The notes: a model not told the origin generated them from the sequence alone. A DNA stretch of 64,000 nucleotides from Beta vulgaris subsp. vulgaris (GCF_026745355.1 NC_079202.1:4224173-4288172), one strand, 5' to 3'; positions 45,995 through 58,314 are shown, numbered from the stretch's first letter. Translations and numbers: made by a program.

Positions 45995-48780
45995 AATCAA
46001 GCTTGAGAAAGGATGCAATGAAAGATACATTTCTCTTAGCAAATTAAATATAATAATTCTAACAAAGAAAGATACATAAAAAGCATTCAATTCTTATTAT
46101 CGTGTTCTTTTTCCTGTATTTAGAGAATTAAAATTGCTGATTTTGTATTCCTTACTCATCAACAGGTGGTGTAACACATAGAACAAAATATACAGACTAA
46201 AACTTCAGCTGATAAATGGATATAATTTTGTAAATACCACACCACACTTGCTTCAGTTAAAGTGACTAAAGGTTATGACTTTGGTGGATAATTATGGGCG
46301 GATATGAAGGTCGAAAATCATATCCGTCATGATTTAACGAATAGTGAGTAGATAGTGGATTTGATAGTTTATCCGCCAACATCCACCCGACCCGCACCGC
46401 ATCCATCATCCCCACATACTCACCAGACATCCACCTACCTGAATCTCTAGATCTAAAATAATATTTTTCCAAGCGAAACTATTATATAAATGGATATCAG
46501 CTCAAATCTAAATATCTAATAAATCCAGCACCTGAATATCCAATTGGTAGGTATTTTATGTTCTATTGTTTTAATTTTGTTATATTAAAGCATTTGACAA
46601 GTGAACTTGAGGCATATGTGAGGCGGGTGGTGATGAAATATAGGTGATTATTGGATATCCAATTGAATTATAGGGTGGATATGAACGTTAGATTTATACT
46701 GGCCATGATTAACAAATAGGAGGCTGATAAACATATTCTTTTTGCCCGATTATCATCCCTAACTGGCTAGAAGATTCCGTGTTTAATTTTTCCTTCTGGA
46801 AATTGAGAAGGAATGAAGGGTTTACGTTGTCCCATCAGCCATCACATAATAATACTATACGGTATTAGACTACTGGAACACAATTTACAGGTAATTTTTT
46901 GAAAAAGGAAGACAAAGGGTAAAAGTAGAAATTTGCTGTGTCTCGATTTCAATAAACTTCTATGGTACTCCCCTCAAAAAAAAAAAAAAAAAACTTCTAT
47001 GGTACTCGTCTTTTCGGCAATTTTAATTTATTTTCTTGATTTAGGTTGTTCAGACAATTCGTGTAAATGGTGTATTTTGTATTAAACACGTATTGGATAT
47101 TGATCTTGAATGAACAAACTCTAATAGGTGTTGGTCATTTTACATGACGTATGTTTAATTTTATTGTTACGCACACTTGTGATGGATATATGATTGAAAT
47201 GGGAAAAAAGAAGTCATGAATATTGTTTTATATCATAAAAAAATACGTGTGTTTAATTTAGACCCTTAAATCTCCAAAGATGTTTTCCATGTTACTAATG
47301 ACATTTTTTGCAATTTTGCTACTTCACAAAATGATTCTCAATTTTCTTTTGTGGATAAAAATTTGGTGAGAATAAAGCATACTCTAAAAATGAGAACAAA
47401 GAACCAATTTGGATCCTTAGATAATCAAAATTAAATGGTCTAGGTGTTTTGCATGTCATTAATGCAATAACCGTAATTTTGCAACTTCACAAATTGGCTT
47501 TCGATTTTCTTACTTTTAGGATGATTTCCTTTATATTTGAACTACATACAATTAATTAAACTAATTTTTTATTTACTTAAAAAATTAAATTAACGAAAAC
47601 TCATCAAGAACAATTGAAAAGTTTGTTGTGATGCTAGTACTTGATTATAATAAATGTTTTTCTTTAATAAAAGTTCAAAATATTGTGCATAAGAAGTTGC
47701 ATAATTGATCAATATTTGCTATCAAAACAACTTTTGTTTTACTTAAGTGTAGTTTTGCTTTTACTTTTAAAGAACAAAATTTGTTTTCACTTCTCATTTA
47801 TATACATATAAATGAAGATAAATCAAACATATTATAGAGTACTAAAATTGGTATATGTTAGTCAAATTTAGTATATTAAACAAGATATAATTGAAATTAA
47901 ATAAAAAAACCAAGACAATTAAAACAAATATTAGTAGGATCAAGTATGTAAAATCTTGTTAGCCTTTTGTACCTATCATCAATTATCAATTTTAAATTTA
48001 GTAACTGAAATTTAAAACTTAAATAATATTTCAGGCGACAGATAAATTTTTTTGTAAATAAAGTAGGTTGAATTTCACTGCAATGATGGTAATTTTGGAC
48101 TCCCTCTTACAAGAAGTGAGACTCGATCCACAACCTTTATAATCGGAAGTAAGCCAACACCAGAAGGTTATCACCTATTTCTCATTTCAGGTGATGACAA
48201 ATCTATTATACATACAAGTGTATTTTAAAATTAGTAATTCAATATCCCTTAAAAAAAAAAAATTTCAATGCAAAGGACATTTTCTATTACACCATAAATT
48301 AGCAAGAAAAACATAAACTTTACAATTTATGGACACTAATACATGTTAAAATTTGCAAGGTAAAAAAAATAATAATTAAGAGATAAATAAATCTGAGTAA
48401 TAAAACTGTAATAGTAGTAGTAAAAGAAGAAAAGCTACTTCTGTTACTCATTTATCATAACATGTGATTAACATTAACATTCCTCCATAAATTCTCTCAC
48501 AGGGCAACATACCAACAAGCGCTAGCCACCGTGAGAAAAAAATGATTATAATAAAACCTAGAACCCAAAAAAAACAAAATCATATCCCCGCCAATTAAAT
48601 GTACAAAATTCCTACCAAAAACCCATGAAAAACAAAAAATAATCTCCAATTGGGTTCTCAAGCTCATCACTCAAACATGATTAAGAGCTACTGAAATTTA
48701 AAGTTAAGTACCCCCCTAGTTTAATCAATTAGGAAAAATAACCTCCCTTGAGATAATTAATTAATTAGGAAAAATTATGA
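45995..48780. other. Unannotated interval left of the SAUR gene
   Basis: AT-rich with no supported gene. 46270-46440 has GGATATGA/TCCGCC-type motifs often seen in plant repeats. An A-run lies at 46976-46993. 48500-48780 is the downstream region of the minus-strand SAUR gene. Confidence 0.5.
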
Positions 48781-48784
48781 TTAA

Positions 48785-49105
48785 TTATCTCAAAAGCATG
48801 GAAGTGAGTGACTCAAAAACATGTTCATCACAAGGGATAGTAAGACCCATTTCATGACAAAACCCAAATTCTTCTTCAGATTGATGAAGTAAACTCTGAA
48901 ATTCTGGTCTGCTTAACAAAGAAATAGGAACAATGTATCTTGTTCTGTTAACACCAACATAAACTGCAAAATGACCTTTTGGTACATCATCTGGGAACTC
49001 ATTTTCTTGTTGATAACCCTGTTTTTTACCTAAACTTGAGCATCTCTTTAGTATTTGCTTCAACACTGCTGTTTGTGGCATTTTTGCTGATTTTCTGATA
49101 GCCAT
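48785..49105 (-). CDS. SAUR50-like: SAUR family auxin-responsive protein (SAUR50-like)
   Basis: Small auxin-up RNA proteins promote cell expansion, mainly by inhibiting PP2C.D phosphatases at the plasma membrane and so activating H+-ATPases. This single-exon gene encodes 106 residues with the complete family layout. A basic N-terminus ([20 protein letters not shown], then RCSSLGKK) leads to the core [13 protein letters not shown] (39-51), [20 protein letters not shown] (54-73), EEEFGF (77-82), [19 protein letters not shown] (86-104) and a final arginine. The length matches SAUR50-type members. The ATG at 49105-49103 is the first in the CT-rich leader, and there is no intron. SAUR50-type start MAIRKS and RCSSLGKK fit that clade better than the senescence or SAUR32 groups. 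It is the only intact host gene in the window, with no disruption seen. Regulation by auxin, brassinosteroid or light is typical of the family but not shown here. Confidence 0.95.
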   Translation of the reverse strand: MAIRKSAKMPQTAVLKQILKRCSSLGKKQGYQQENEFPDDVPKGHFAVYVGVNRTRYIVPISLLSRPEFQSLLHQSEEEFGFCHEMGLTIPCDEHVFESLTSMLLR

Positions 49106-49370
49106 GAATATGTTTTATGTTTGGTTAAGTGTATGTTTTTGTGGCGGAAGATTGAAGAGAAGAGAAGAGAGGGTGGAGAAAATGATGGGAATGAATGAGA
49201 ATGATGAGGGGATGTGTTGTGGGAAATGTAAAGGGTAGGAAGGAGAATTTAAAGAATAACAAAAGAGAGATAGAAGGCCAGAAAACAGGGGCATGTGGGG
49301 TTGTGGGGGCAAAGGACAGACCACGGGTGGCTTATTAGGGTACTTTGATGGCATGAAAATTTCAGGATAC
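49106..49370 (-). promoter_or_regulatory. SAUR leader and core promoter region
   Basis: On the minus strand the bases before the ATG are a CT-rich leader (CTCTCTTCTCTTCTCTTCAA at about 49150-49170). A TATA-like CTTTAAAT at 49246-49253 lies about 140 bases before the ATG. A perfect palindrome-like CCACCCGTGG occurs at 49322-49331. No canonical TGTCTC auxin element was noticed close by. The TATA assignment is a guess from spacing. Confidence 0.35.
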
Positions 49371-49497
49371 TACAAACATATCATTGTTAATACTTGTTAT
49401 AGTTACTACATTATTTATTAATTTTTTTTTTTAATTCTTTTTAAAATAGGATGAACGGGGATTCATTTAAGAGGTTAACGAGAATTATTAAATGAGT

Positions 49498-50331
49498 CTC
49501 ATGAAGTTTGATCACTAAATCTCAAGAATACGAGTTGGAAAATTATGTCACTGCTCAACTTCCCTCTATTATTTATTAATGGTAGTAGACTATAGACTAG
49601 TAGTATGTAGAGTTTTAAGTTTCTTAAAATCCTAAATTACAACTTTAATTAATCATCAATATTTTCAATTATCTATAGGTGAAAGTACAATAAGTTGATA
49701 TGATATATACATACACAAATCTAAACAAGATCTCACATGATCGTATGATAGTATGAGACAAAATAACTATATAAGTAATTTTTTTAAAAAAAACATTGGT
49801 AAGAAAAAATTACTTTGCGCTGTCCTCGCACATGCTCCCCCTCCCTCCTTAAATCCCAAGCAAATGTTTGGAAGTAGGAATTAAATCCTAAACTTTGTTA
49901 GAAAAGATGGAAAAGTCACCATTTATTAATTTTTTATAATTCTCATGAAGTTTGCTCCCTAAATCTCAAGAATACGAGTTGGAAAATTATGTCATTGCTC
50001 AACTTCCCTCCTTTACTTATTAATAGTATATAGTAGACTATAGACTAGTAGTATGTAGAGTTTTAAGTTTCTTAAAATCCTAAAGTATAACTTTAATTAA
50101 TCATCAATATATACCGACACAAATCTAAACAAGATCTCACATGATTGTATGAAAATATGAGACTAAATAAGTATGTAAGTAATTTTTTTTAAAAAAAAAC
50201 ATTGGTAAGAAAAAATTACTTTGCGCTGCCCTCGCACATGCTCCCCCTCTCCCCCTTAAATCCCAAGCAAATGCTTGGAAGTAGGAATTAAACCCTAAAC
50301 TTTGTTAGAAAAGATGGAAAAGTCACCATTT
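49498..50331. repeat. Tandem duplication, two units about 443 bp apart
   Basis: Unit 1 (49498-49930) and unit 2 (49941-50331) share long runs: TCTCATGAAGTTTG, CAAGAATACGAGTTGG, GACTATAGACTAGTAGTATG, CTTTGCGCTGTCCTCGCACA, GGAAAAGTCACCATTTA. Unit 2 lacks part of the middle (the segment around TTCAATTATCTATAGG). It is non-coding and lies upstream of the SAUR promoter. Confidence 0.9.
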
Positions 50332-51157
50332 ACATCAACCCCAATTCTTAAATATGTAAGTAGATATCCTGATCAATATTATGATTTTAAAGAAAACAAA
50401 CAGAAATAAAATACTTAAACAACAAAGTTACTTAGTTACATATAATTCTATTAAAGATCTTCAAAATACCAAGAATATTTCCGCCAAAATTACACAAGAT
50501 GTCCCTGTGCTATACTATTAGTCACATATCAGTGTATCACTATTGTTATTTGTGAGTATTCTATTAGAGACAAGCTCTGAAATGTGGTGGGGAAGAGACT
50601 GAGATAGGGTTCTTTTATTTTTTAAGTTTTCATCTTTTGATTTCCTCTGCCAAAAGACAACATGGTCCCTCCTTGGCTATTTGGCCTGACTAGCAAGGAA
50701 GTATTATTATTATTTTTATTTTGTAGTAACATCCTTAACTTTTCTTCAGCTCATCAGGTTTACAATATATCATTAAAGTATTACTATCAAATGCATGCAG
50801 CTAGCCTCAGTTAGACTAGTCCTTGACCCTTTTTTTTTTAACGTCGCTAGAAGGGAAAAAGTCCAAGTTTCTCGATTGACATGTTTGTAGTCTGGCAATT
50901 CGGCCTTATCTGTAATTGCATGACTTGAACTAATCTTTCTAGTTTTTATTGGAAATCTAACTATATCGGCTTCTTTTTAATTTATATATCTATTACATTT
51001 ATTCTTTTAATCTACACAATTTGCTAATCAAAGTAGATTATTTAACCATTGATTCATTTCATATCCTTGCATAAATTCACTAATGATGATCAAAGGAAAG
51101 AATATAAATAATGTAAAAGTATTTGGATTAAAAATAAAAAGTTGAATAGTATGCACC
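50332..51157. other. Unannotated interval
   Basis: AT-rich; no gene or clear transposon recognised. Confidence 0.45.
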
Positions 51158-51159
51158 TA

Positions 51160-51443
51160 CTCCCTCCCTCCCAATTTATTTGCTACAAGCACTTTTTCAC
51201 AAAGACCAAGGAGGGAGTGGGGATCATTGATAGAAATGGAATTAACAAAAAAACAAATAGGTAAATTGTGGGACCTATGTATTATATATGGAAACATTTA
51301 CAAAATCAAGGAGGGAGTGATGGCAAATTTGTAAATAAAGTGGTGGACCTATGTACTATATATAGAAATATTTGCAAATGTAGCAAATAAATTGAGACAC
51401 CCCTAAATGGCAAAATGTAGCAAATAAATTGGGACGGAGGGAG
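51160..51443. mobile_element. Stowaway-type MITE, well preserved
   Basis: Left end CTCCCTCCCTCCCAATTTAT and right end (read inwards) CTCCCTCCGTCCCAATTTAT are nearly identical, flanked by TA at 51158-51159 and 51444-51445. Inside, AAGGAGGGAGTG and GGACCTATGTATTATATATG-like text occur twice, showing an internal duplication. 284 bp. The similarity of its ends suggests it is the youngest MITE in the window. Confidence 0.9.
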
Positions 51444-51445
51444 TA

Positions 51446-51990
51446 TATGCAAACAATACAACTTTCATGAGAGGAGAAGCCTTAGTACAAGTATTTTGTC
51501 TTACTCCATTTGTTGTAACACGTGTTAATACATATTATAACACCCCAAAATTTTAATGCAATAAAAAGAAATAATAATAGTATTATAGGACGATGGCGGA
51601 AATATCGTTTTACGGGAATGCCACTAGTATAAAAAATGCGTTTAAATAACTAAGTGATAAAACCAACTTAAATAAATAATATAAATAAATTAAATTAATT
51701 AGATTAATATCAAAAAGAGAAAACTGACTCTTAAACTAACTAAAAATCTAGGCGTAAAACATCTAACATTTTAATGCTCACATCTCAACCCGAGCCTAAA
51801 ACCAAAAAAGATTCCTAACAACAATACCCTGCAAAAATATGCAACAAACATCCACAGTCATTGGGGGGGGGGTGTAACTAGCAGTTCTCCCAGAATAAAA
51901 GACATTAAAGTCTATTCCAGACATAGATTAGTAAGATAGGAAAGAATAAAGTCAAGTTTACTATACCTGTCAAAAAAAAAAAAAAAAAAG
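51446..51990. other. Unannotated interval
   Basis: No gene is supported. CACTAGTATAAAAAATGCG at 51622 resembles a CACTA terminus and could be the left end of an element ending at 52214, but the 3-base flanks do not match. Confidence 0.35.
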
Positions 51991-52214
51991 TCAAGTTTAC
52001 TATAATATGCGATTTCGGTTGGAAACTGCTGCAATAGAACTGGTCAAACAGTCAATCAAATTTGATTTTTTTCTCCTTGACATTTATTGTTGCGGTTTTG
52101 AATGTGAACCACAGCAATAGGTGTATTATCTATTTTACCTTTTTTTTTTTTTTTGATGTGGTTTCTTATTGCGTATTGGTAAAACCGCAACAATAAGCAA
52201 AAATTCTACTAGTG
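51991..52214 (-). mobile_element. CACTA terminus with subterminal repeats
   Basis: Read from the right the end is CACTAGTAGAATTTTTGC. Inside it are copies of TTATTGTTGCGGTTTT in both orientations (about 52087, 52160, 52182), the pattern of CACTA subterminal regions. The rest of the element is either very short (to 51622) or lost. Confidence 0.55.
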
Positions 52215-52290
52215 ATTATAAGTTATATACTTTATATTATATTAGTATTACAAGTATCCAAGGAAGGATTTTCGAAAATAAATATTTCAA

Positions 52291-52398
52291 CGGTTTTTTC
52301 ACCAAATACCTCGGACAAAAAAATTTATTCACCAAATACCCCAACTTTTTTCAAAATTCACCATATGTCCCTAACTTTTAACAAAATTCACCAGATAA
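52291..52398 (+). repeat. Solo arm related to the palindromic MULE termini
   Basis: Starts CGGTTTTTTCACCAAATACC, like the left end of the MULE at 20664, and continues with CACCAAATACCCCAAC and AAATTCACCATATG text of the same style. Only one arm is seen, and a LINE fragment abuts it. Confidence 0.6.
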
Positions 52399-52403
52399 GT
52401 GAG

Positions 52404-53495
52404 ATGTAGATGTAGATGTATATTGAAACGGAACAAGTTGCAACCTAGCTAACTCCAAGGGAAGGAAAACCAACTAGCTTGGACCCCAACCCAAGGGAAA
52501 TCACCAAAAGCTATATAGGCCAAACACAACCACCATAAGAAAACTATTAAAACTAGTGTAAATTACTAAACCAAGCAAAATCTCTTCGAGAAATCTTCTT
52601 AGACATCACAGCAAGAACTCTGCTTCTAATAATCTGCTCCAGCTTTTGGATTATGGAACTGATTGTAGGAACTTGATGTTCCCAGTAGGCTCGATTTCTA
52701 CTGTGCCAAATCATATTGATGACGCACATAAGGCTGCAGACCAAACATATTTCTTAGATTTTGACACCTTTGCAAAGTTAATTTGCGAAGTTAATCAACA
52801 TCAACAATCTTTGCAAATTATAGCTAGTTGAAAACCCGGCCAAACCTAATCTACTGCAAACATTTCTTGCTGAAATGACATAGGAAAAACAAATGGTCAC
52901 GTCTCTCAATACGCCAGAACATAACAGACGAGAGGAAAAATTTTCAATGCCAATTTTTTGAAGCTTTTTAGTAGTCTGCAGCATAGCTTGGGCTGCCAAC
53001 CAAGAAACAAAACGATACTTAAGAGTGTTGAGTTTTTTCCAAACCACATTTCTCCACATCACCTGCTACTGATCACCACACCTAAATATCTGAATGGCAG
53101 ATGGCTGTGAGCATAACCAGAGATATCTTTCTTCCTCTGATCATCAGTTTCTTTCATACCACAAACATAGAAAGATTACTTGTTGATATTTGCTTGTAAG
53201 CATTGAAGCAGCAGATGAATGCTCACAAAATCACCTCTACTATAGAGAAAGTCATCAGCAAAACACATATGTGTTAGCTTGACTTCATGACGCGTATAGC
53301 CTATAGGATTATAGGATGATATTTAAATTGCTCCATCTCACCAATAATACTCAGAATCCTAAACAAATATTCCATACAAATGACAGACAACAAGGGAGAG
53401 ATAGGATCCCCTTGTCTTAAACCCCTTTTTGAGCTAAAGAAACCATGCATAGCTCCATTAAGCATGAGAGAGAATTTTGGGTAGTAACACACTCC
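52404..53495 (-). pseudogene. LINE ORF2 fragment with internal deletion
   Basis: On the minus strand 53492-53300 reads [20 protein letters not shown] and [20 protein letters not shown], a reverse transcriptase core. 53290-53100 gives LTHMCFADDF and FRYLGVVIS. The next part (53062-52780) is already in the zf-RVT region (WKKLNTLKYRFVSWLAAQAM, LLCSGVLRDVTICFSYVIS), so the RT C-terminus is deleted. 52744-52553 carries CVINMIWHSRNRAYWEHQ. The 3' end has short ATCTAC repeats (52404-52423) like some LINE tails. Frameshifts are frequent. Confidence 0.8.
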
Positions 53496-53894
53496 GTGAT
53501 CAGCTGAATAAAGTGCCCATCCGAAATTACCTATCCCTCGAGATACTATCCCTAAAATTAATTAGTCTCGACTAATAAGCCAAGTTAACCCAAATCCGGC
53601 CATCCCCATCTAACTGCATGGCCTAGCCCATCCATGGCCCTAACCTTACTCTAGCCAACTCAAATAATTACATCGCATGCAACTATTCTGAAATTCCCAA
53701 CTTTAGCTCATTGTAGCCTGTTGAATAACTCACCTTGACTCTTGACAACCTTGATTCGCTTTTGACAAACCCATGACAAGGCCCCATTTGACTCTAAACG
53801 TAGACAAAATTTTCTATAATCTTTGCATATGTTGGTCCATCAGCTTCCTCTAGCCAAGCCGGTCGTTTCCAACTATACTAATAATCGCCACTAC
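53496..53894. other. Unannotated interval
   Basis: Moderate GC, no gene recognised. Confidence 0.4.
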
Positions 53895-54396
53895 TGTTGG
53901 GCCCACATTTTACAACTTGGCGCTGGGTTGCAAAATATTCAAAAAAGGGAGAGTTGAAGATGGGCCGCCAAAATGAAGGAGACCAGTTCAAAGCATGGCA
54001 GTTAAGCTGTTGAGATTTAAGGGGGATTTGCGCTGACATGGCGCTGAGATAGTGGAGCTACTCACGAGATCAGCTAACGAAGATTCCCATATATATATAT
54101 ATATATATCTCATGTAAACCTAGAGGAGGATCTGATTTTAATCTCTCTCTCTAAGTATCTCTTAAAGTTTATTCACCATCTTCTTTACTATCCTATTTCC
54201 CCTTGTAACGAAGAACAAAGTTCTTTACATTGTTCGATATTTGTACGACGCCGACATCATATTAGTGGATTGGTGATCAAGAGCATCACCGCGGTTTTTC
54301 CCTTTTTGGGTTTTCCGCGTCAACAATTCTCTGTTCCTTTTATCGCTTTATTTATTTTATGTCGTTTATTTCTTTAATAATGTTGATTGCTATTTA
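53895..54396 (+). repeat. Left LTR-like direct repeat
   Basis: Pairs with 55983-56467. It includes a (TA)n run at 54090-54109 and a CT-rich leader-like stretch at 54136-54215. Confidence 0.75.
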
Positions 54397-55853
54397 TATA
54401 TATGTATTTGCAGTGCAAGCCCCTCGTTGGCGACAGTAGTTAAGGGGAGGCTGGCCAGACGACGCTGAGGAGCAGGGAAGGCTAGTCTTTCCGCTGTTGG
54501 GAAAATGGCTGACAAAGTGATTTCTCCAAAGTTCTTGGGGAGCCTAATGGTGAATGTTTCCCCCTCTTGAAGCGGTGTCCTAGCAGTCTTGGCGGCGTCA
54601 TTGGAGTTTGACGTCTTGGCAGCCTTCGACGAGATTGGTGGAGGAGGCGTCATAGTTTTGCTGGCAGCAGATTATTTTCTCTTCTTGGCCCTCTCCAACA
54701 TTTCTGCCTCGGACAAGATGACGGTCGATGTTTTTGATCGGTTTGACATGGTGTTTTCTGGGAAATATGAATGACGTCATGTCAAGCATAGGTTACTAGA
54801 AATAGAGGTAATGAGAAATAGATCTACCTAACGCCATAGAGGGTGATGTATTGTTGGTAGGTTCGGTGGTAGTGACGGTGCGTTCTTCGGTAGAATGGGG
54901 CAGAGAGTCACCGTCGGGCGTTGGTAGCTTAAAGTTGTTTCTGAACGTCCGTTCTTGATCCGGGTAATTTTTCAGCAGTTGGTGGATCTTGGTTTTTGAG
55001 TAGAGGGAATCTTCGACGGGTAGAGGCAACACTTCTGCAATAACATCACAAATTAGACGGCGTCAATGATGCGGTCTATAAAAATACAACACAGGAAAGA
55101 AGAATTACCTTCGGAATTCCAGCCGTCGCGTAGGAAGCTGAGGTTTTTTCCCATAGTTTTCTTTTCCACAAAAAAATATTTCTTCTTCCAACCCCTGTCA
55201 TTGGCCCCCGAGTTCTCTACCAACGAGCGGCGTCCGGGTTTCAGAAAGAAGGTGTATCTAGTGTTTTCTACTGTTTTAACTTCATACAAGTAAAGGAGAT
55301 GTTCTATGGTAAAGGACATGTTCAAAAGTTCCGTCAGTTTGTCAATAACATGAATCACTCGCCAAACTAATGGCATGAGTTGGCCAGGACTAATTTGCAT
55401 AATTGACAAGAGTTGCGTCATCAGGGGGTTGAGAGGGAATTTATACCCAATCTTGAAGGGGTATTCGTAGAACACAACCCATCCCTCAGGGCAGTCGTCA
55501 GGGCCCTCGTCTATTTGGGGAATCTTGATTTTCGTAGAAATAGGTAAGCCTGATTTTTCTAAAAAAGTTTCTATATCTTCCTCAGAAAATTCGCTACTTA
55601 CATTCTTTCCCCCAATTATCCCTCATTCTATTATAACGACTTCGTCTGAGCTTTCAACGATTTTTGAGTTCCTTTTGGATTTTCTAATTTTCGGGTCTCT
55701 TTCGGAGCCATGGAAGAAAATTGAAGATGGCGAAGAGAAATTACCTGTTTTACGGAGGACGAGAACCTTTCTACGCGCCAGAGACTTGGAGATTCTTGGG
55801 AGTTGAGAGTTTTTGAGAGAAATGAGGAGAGAGGAACTGAAAAGTCGAAACAA
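54390..55853 (-). pseudogene. Transposase_28 (putative gypsy-type transposon) domain protein, broken
   Basis: On the minus strand, 55853 to 55110 stays in one frame apart from a TGA at 55622-55620. It encodes acidic text (SEEDIETFLEKSGLP, IDEGPDDCPEGW), then FYEYPFKIGYKFPLNPLMTQ, ISPGQLMPLVWRVIHVI, SFTIEHLLYLYEVK and FFVEKKTMG, the pattern of the plant Transposase_28 domain. At 55108 a GTAATT donor and at 55035 a TTGCAG acceptor define a 74-nt intron, after which the frame continues (EDSLYSKTKIHQLLKNYPDQ). Another donor/acceptor pair is visible at about 54829 and 54760. The last exon (MSNRSKTSTVILSEAEMLER-like, AAKTSNSNDAAKTARTPLQE) has a TAA near 54674. The domain's biochemical role is not established. 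Stops indicate a dead copy. Confidence 0.65.
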
Positions 55854-55982
55854 TGATGGGACTGGTTTTAAAATGAAAGAAGCGTGGGAAGTTGGTGAAA
55901 GATAATGGGTATTTCAAGGGAAGTTAATTGACGGTTATCCCAATGGTGATTTTTGGGGCGACACGCGTCAATTAGGGGCAAT

Positions 55983-56467
55983 CGTTGGGCCCACGTTTTA
56001 CAACTTGGCGCTGGGTTGCAAAATATTCAAAAAAGGGAGAGTTGGAGGAGACCAGTTCAAAGCATGACAGTTAAGCTATTGAGATTTAAGGGGGATTTGT
56101 GCTGACATGGCGCTGAGATAGTGGAGCTACTCACGAGATCAGCTAACGAAGATTCCCATATATATATATATATCTCATGTAAACCTAGAGGAGGATCTGA
56201 TTTTAATCTCTCTCTCTAAGTATCTCTTAAAGTTTATTCACCATCTTCTTTACTATCCTATTTCCCCTTGTGACGAAAAACAAAGTTCTTTACATTGTTC
56301 GATATTTGTACGACGCCGACATCATATTAGTGGATTGGTGATCAAGAGCATCACCCGCGGTTTTTCCCTTTTTGGGTTTTCCGCGTCAACAATTCTCTGT
56401 TCCTTTTATCGCTTTATTTATTTTATGTCGTTTATTTCTCTAATAATGTTGATTGCTATTTATATAT
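55983..56467 (+). repeat. Right LTR-like direct repeat
   Basis: Copy of 53895-54396, shorter by a deletion near 56045 and a shorter TA run (56159-56172). Confidence 0.75.
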
Positions 56468-57778
56468 TGATCTAGTTGTTGGCACCTTAACCTTTTAAGT
56501 ACTTGGTACAAAATCGGCATAAACAACTACCCTCTAGTGAACATCAAGAATCATTAGCATTAGCATTAGTATTAGCATTTCGTGATTCTTGTTTTTTCAA
56601 TCCAACTCCAAATTTATAATTTGATCAACTAATCAATGGTTTCACCAACCTAAAGAACAAAATTATAGATCATGATATGGGATATGCTACAAAGAAACTC
56701 CTTTAGTTGATTGTTCCAATGATGTAGAAATCCATCAGAAATCTCACTGACAATGAAATCTAGTCATACGCATATGAATTAGTACAAATTAGGATCCGTT
56801 TGGTTCACTTATTTTGACTTATCTTGAAGTCATTTTATGTTATATGAATTTATCTTATCTTATCTTATCAGAACTTAAATTCTAGTTTACTCTGTTTCCT
56901 AGTATAGTTAGTATGTCTTATTCAACTTATTGTATCTCATCAAATCTTATTTTATCTTATCTAAACATATTCTATCGTATTTTATCTTAACTTATTTGAA
57001 CTTATTTTTTCAAAAAAACTTGAATAGAGTCTTAGGGTGTATTCTCTTCACCTGAATAACCATGAACTGAACTAATCTGAATTGAATTGAACTTATCTGA
57101 ATTGAACTGAACTTATTGGACCTGATTCAACTTTATTGAAACTTATTGTCATGATTAATTGAAACTTATTAAACTTGATTGGACATTATTAGACCCTATT
57201 TGACCTAATTGAAACTTATTTGACCTAATTTGACAAAAAAATTAATGAGTAATAACATTAATATTACCCATAACATAAATACTATCCCTCAAAATTTATT
57301 ATGATATTAATAATTATTAAAATTTATCCTTCGAAAAAACAGTAATTATTATTATCTCTTATGATTAACATGTTAACAAAAATAATACTCTTTATATGGT
57401 TGCCTATACACAACTTTCACCACTAATATATTTAACAGTCTTGCTTTGATTTCATAAAACACTAGTAGGAAATCAATTAATAACATTTATATCTTTTATT
57501 GTTCTTAGTAATATAAACATGTTATCTCTCGTTATTTAAAGATGAATTGCAAAATATTTTAATTATGATGATTATTATTGTTAACCTTATTTGACCATGA
57601 TTATTTTTTTTAATAATAACATAGTCAACTAATGGTAATATGAATAATAAAATAATAGATAGTAGTGTAAACATTGTACTATATAATAATAGTGTTACTT
57701 TAATTAAATTTTTTAATAATAACATATATAATCAGCTAATAGTAATATGAATAATAAAATAATTGACAATATTACAAA
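56468..57778. other. Unannotated interval with degenerate AT-rich repeats
   Basis: 56797-57240 contains repeated TTATCTTATCTTATC-like and GAACTTATT/GAATTGAACT motifs after GGATCCGTTTGGTTCA, a start often seen in plant MITEs, but clean terminal repeats were not found. GCATTAGCATTAG repeats lie at 56547-56575. No gene. Confidence 0.4.
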
Positions 57779-58314
57779 TGTACGGGGGCTATCCAAGTTC
57801 CATACCTATTCTCATGGACCATTATTAACCTTCATGATCAACTCATATGAATAGATGACAATTGACCCAAAATGAGTCATTCCTCGATATCAGTATCTAT
57901 ATCATGTCAGTTATAATGTGATGCTTTAATAGTGTTCTCCGCCTGGGCCGGGCCATCCTCAAATGGGCTTGGGTCTAATTCATTACTTAGCTTATGAACC
58001 AATAGGCCTAAAGATAAGTATCAAAAGAGGATAGAATTGTATTCAACCAATAAGAGCAGCGTTCTACCTTGCTTGGGACAATGTCACCTCTTATAAATAC
58101 ACAATGATTTGAGCCAGAAGGTATTTTTACATATACTAACATACTCTACTTGAGATATATCGGTCATTATCCTTTACTGACTTAGGCGTCAGAGGGGCAT
58201 TTCACAAATCACCCCTGAGGTCAGTTCATGTGTCCTGCCTTGCAAAAAAAAAATTGGCATACGTGATTGTAGGATAACGTTTCACCCCAACAATAATAAT
58301 TCCATACTGGAACA
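57779..58314 (+). repeat. Ty3/gypsy 5' LTR
   Basis: Begins TGTACGGGGGCTATCC and ends CTGGAACA. It contains a TATAAATA box (58092-58099) and is followed by ATTGGCGCTAAAAGG, a diverged form of the TGGCGCC-type primer-binding site used by many plant gypsy elements. The matching 3' LTR is not in the window. Confidence 0.65.

Larger units (their letters stand above)
53895..56467 (+). mobile_element. LTR-flanked unit with antisense Transposase_28-type gene
   Basis: Two direct repeats of about 0.5 kb (53895-54396 and 55983-56467) share almost all sequence, including TTTTACAACTTGGCGCTGGG, CGACGCCGACATCATATTAG and TTCCCTTTTTGGGTTTTCCG. The left copy has about 20 extra bases near 53960. The left copy begins TGTTGGGCCC; the right one follows a purine-rich tract (AATTAGGGGCAA) typical of a PPT. 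The 3' ends of the repeats do not show a clean CA, so the exact LTR ends and target duplication are unresolved. Between them a minus-strand, intron-containing open frame lies antisense to the LTRs. No gag or pol was found, so it is a non-autonomous (LARD-like) element. Confidence 0.65.

Noticed and set aside
51622..52214. Complete 593-bp CACTA MITE between CACTAGTATAAA and TAGTG
   Set aside because: The 3-base flanks (TGC and ATT) differ and the left terminus lacks subterminal repeats, so only the right terminus is called.
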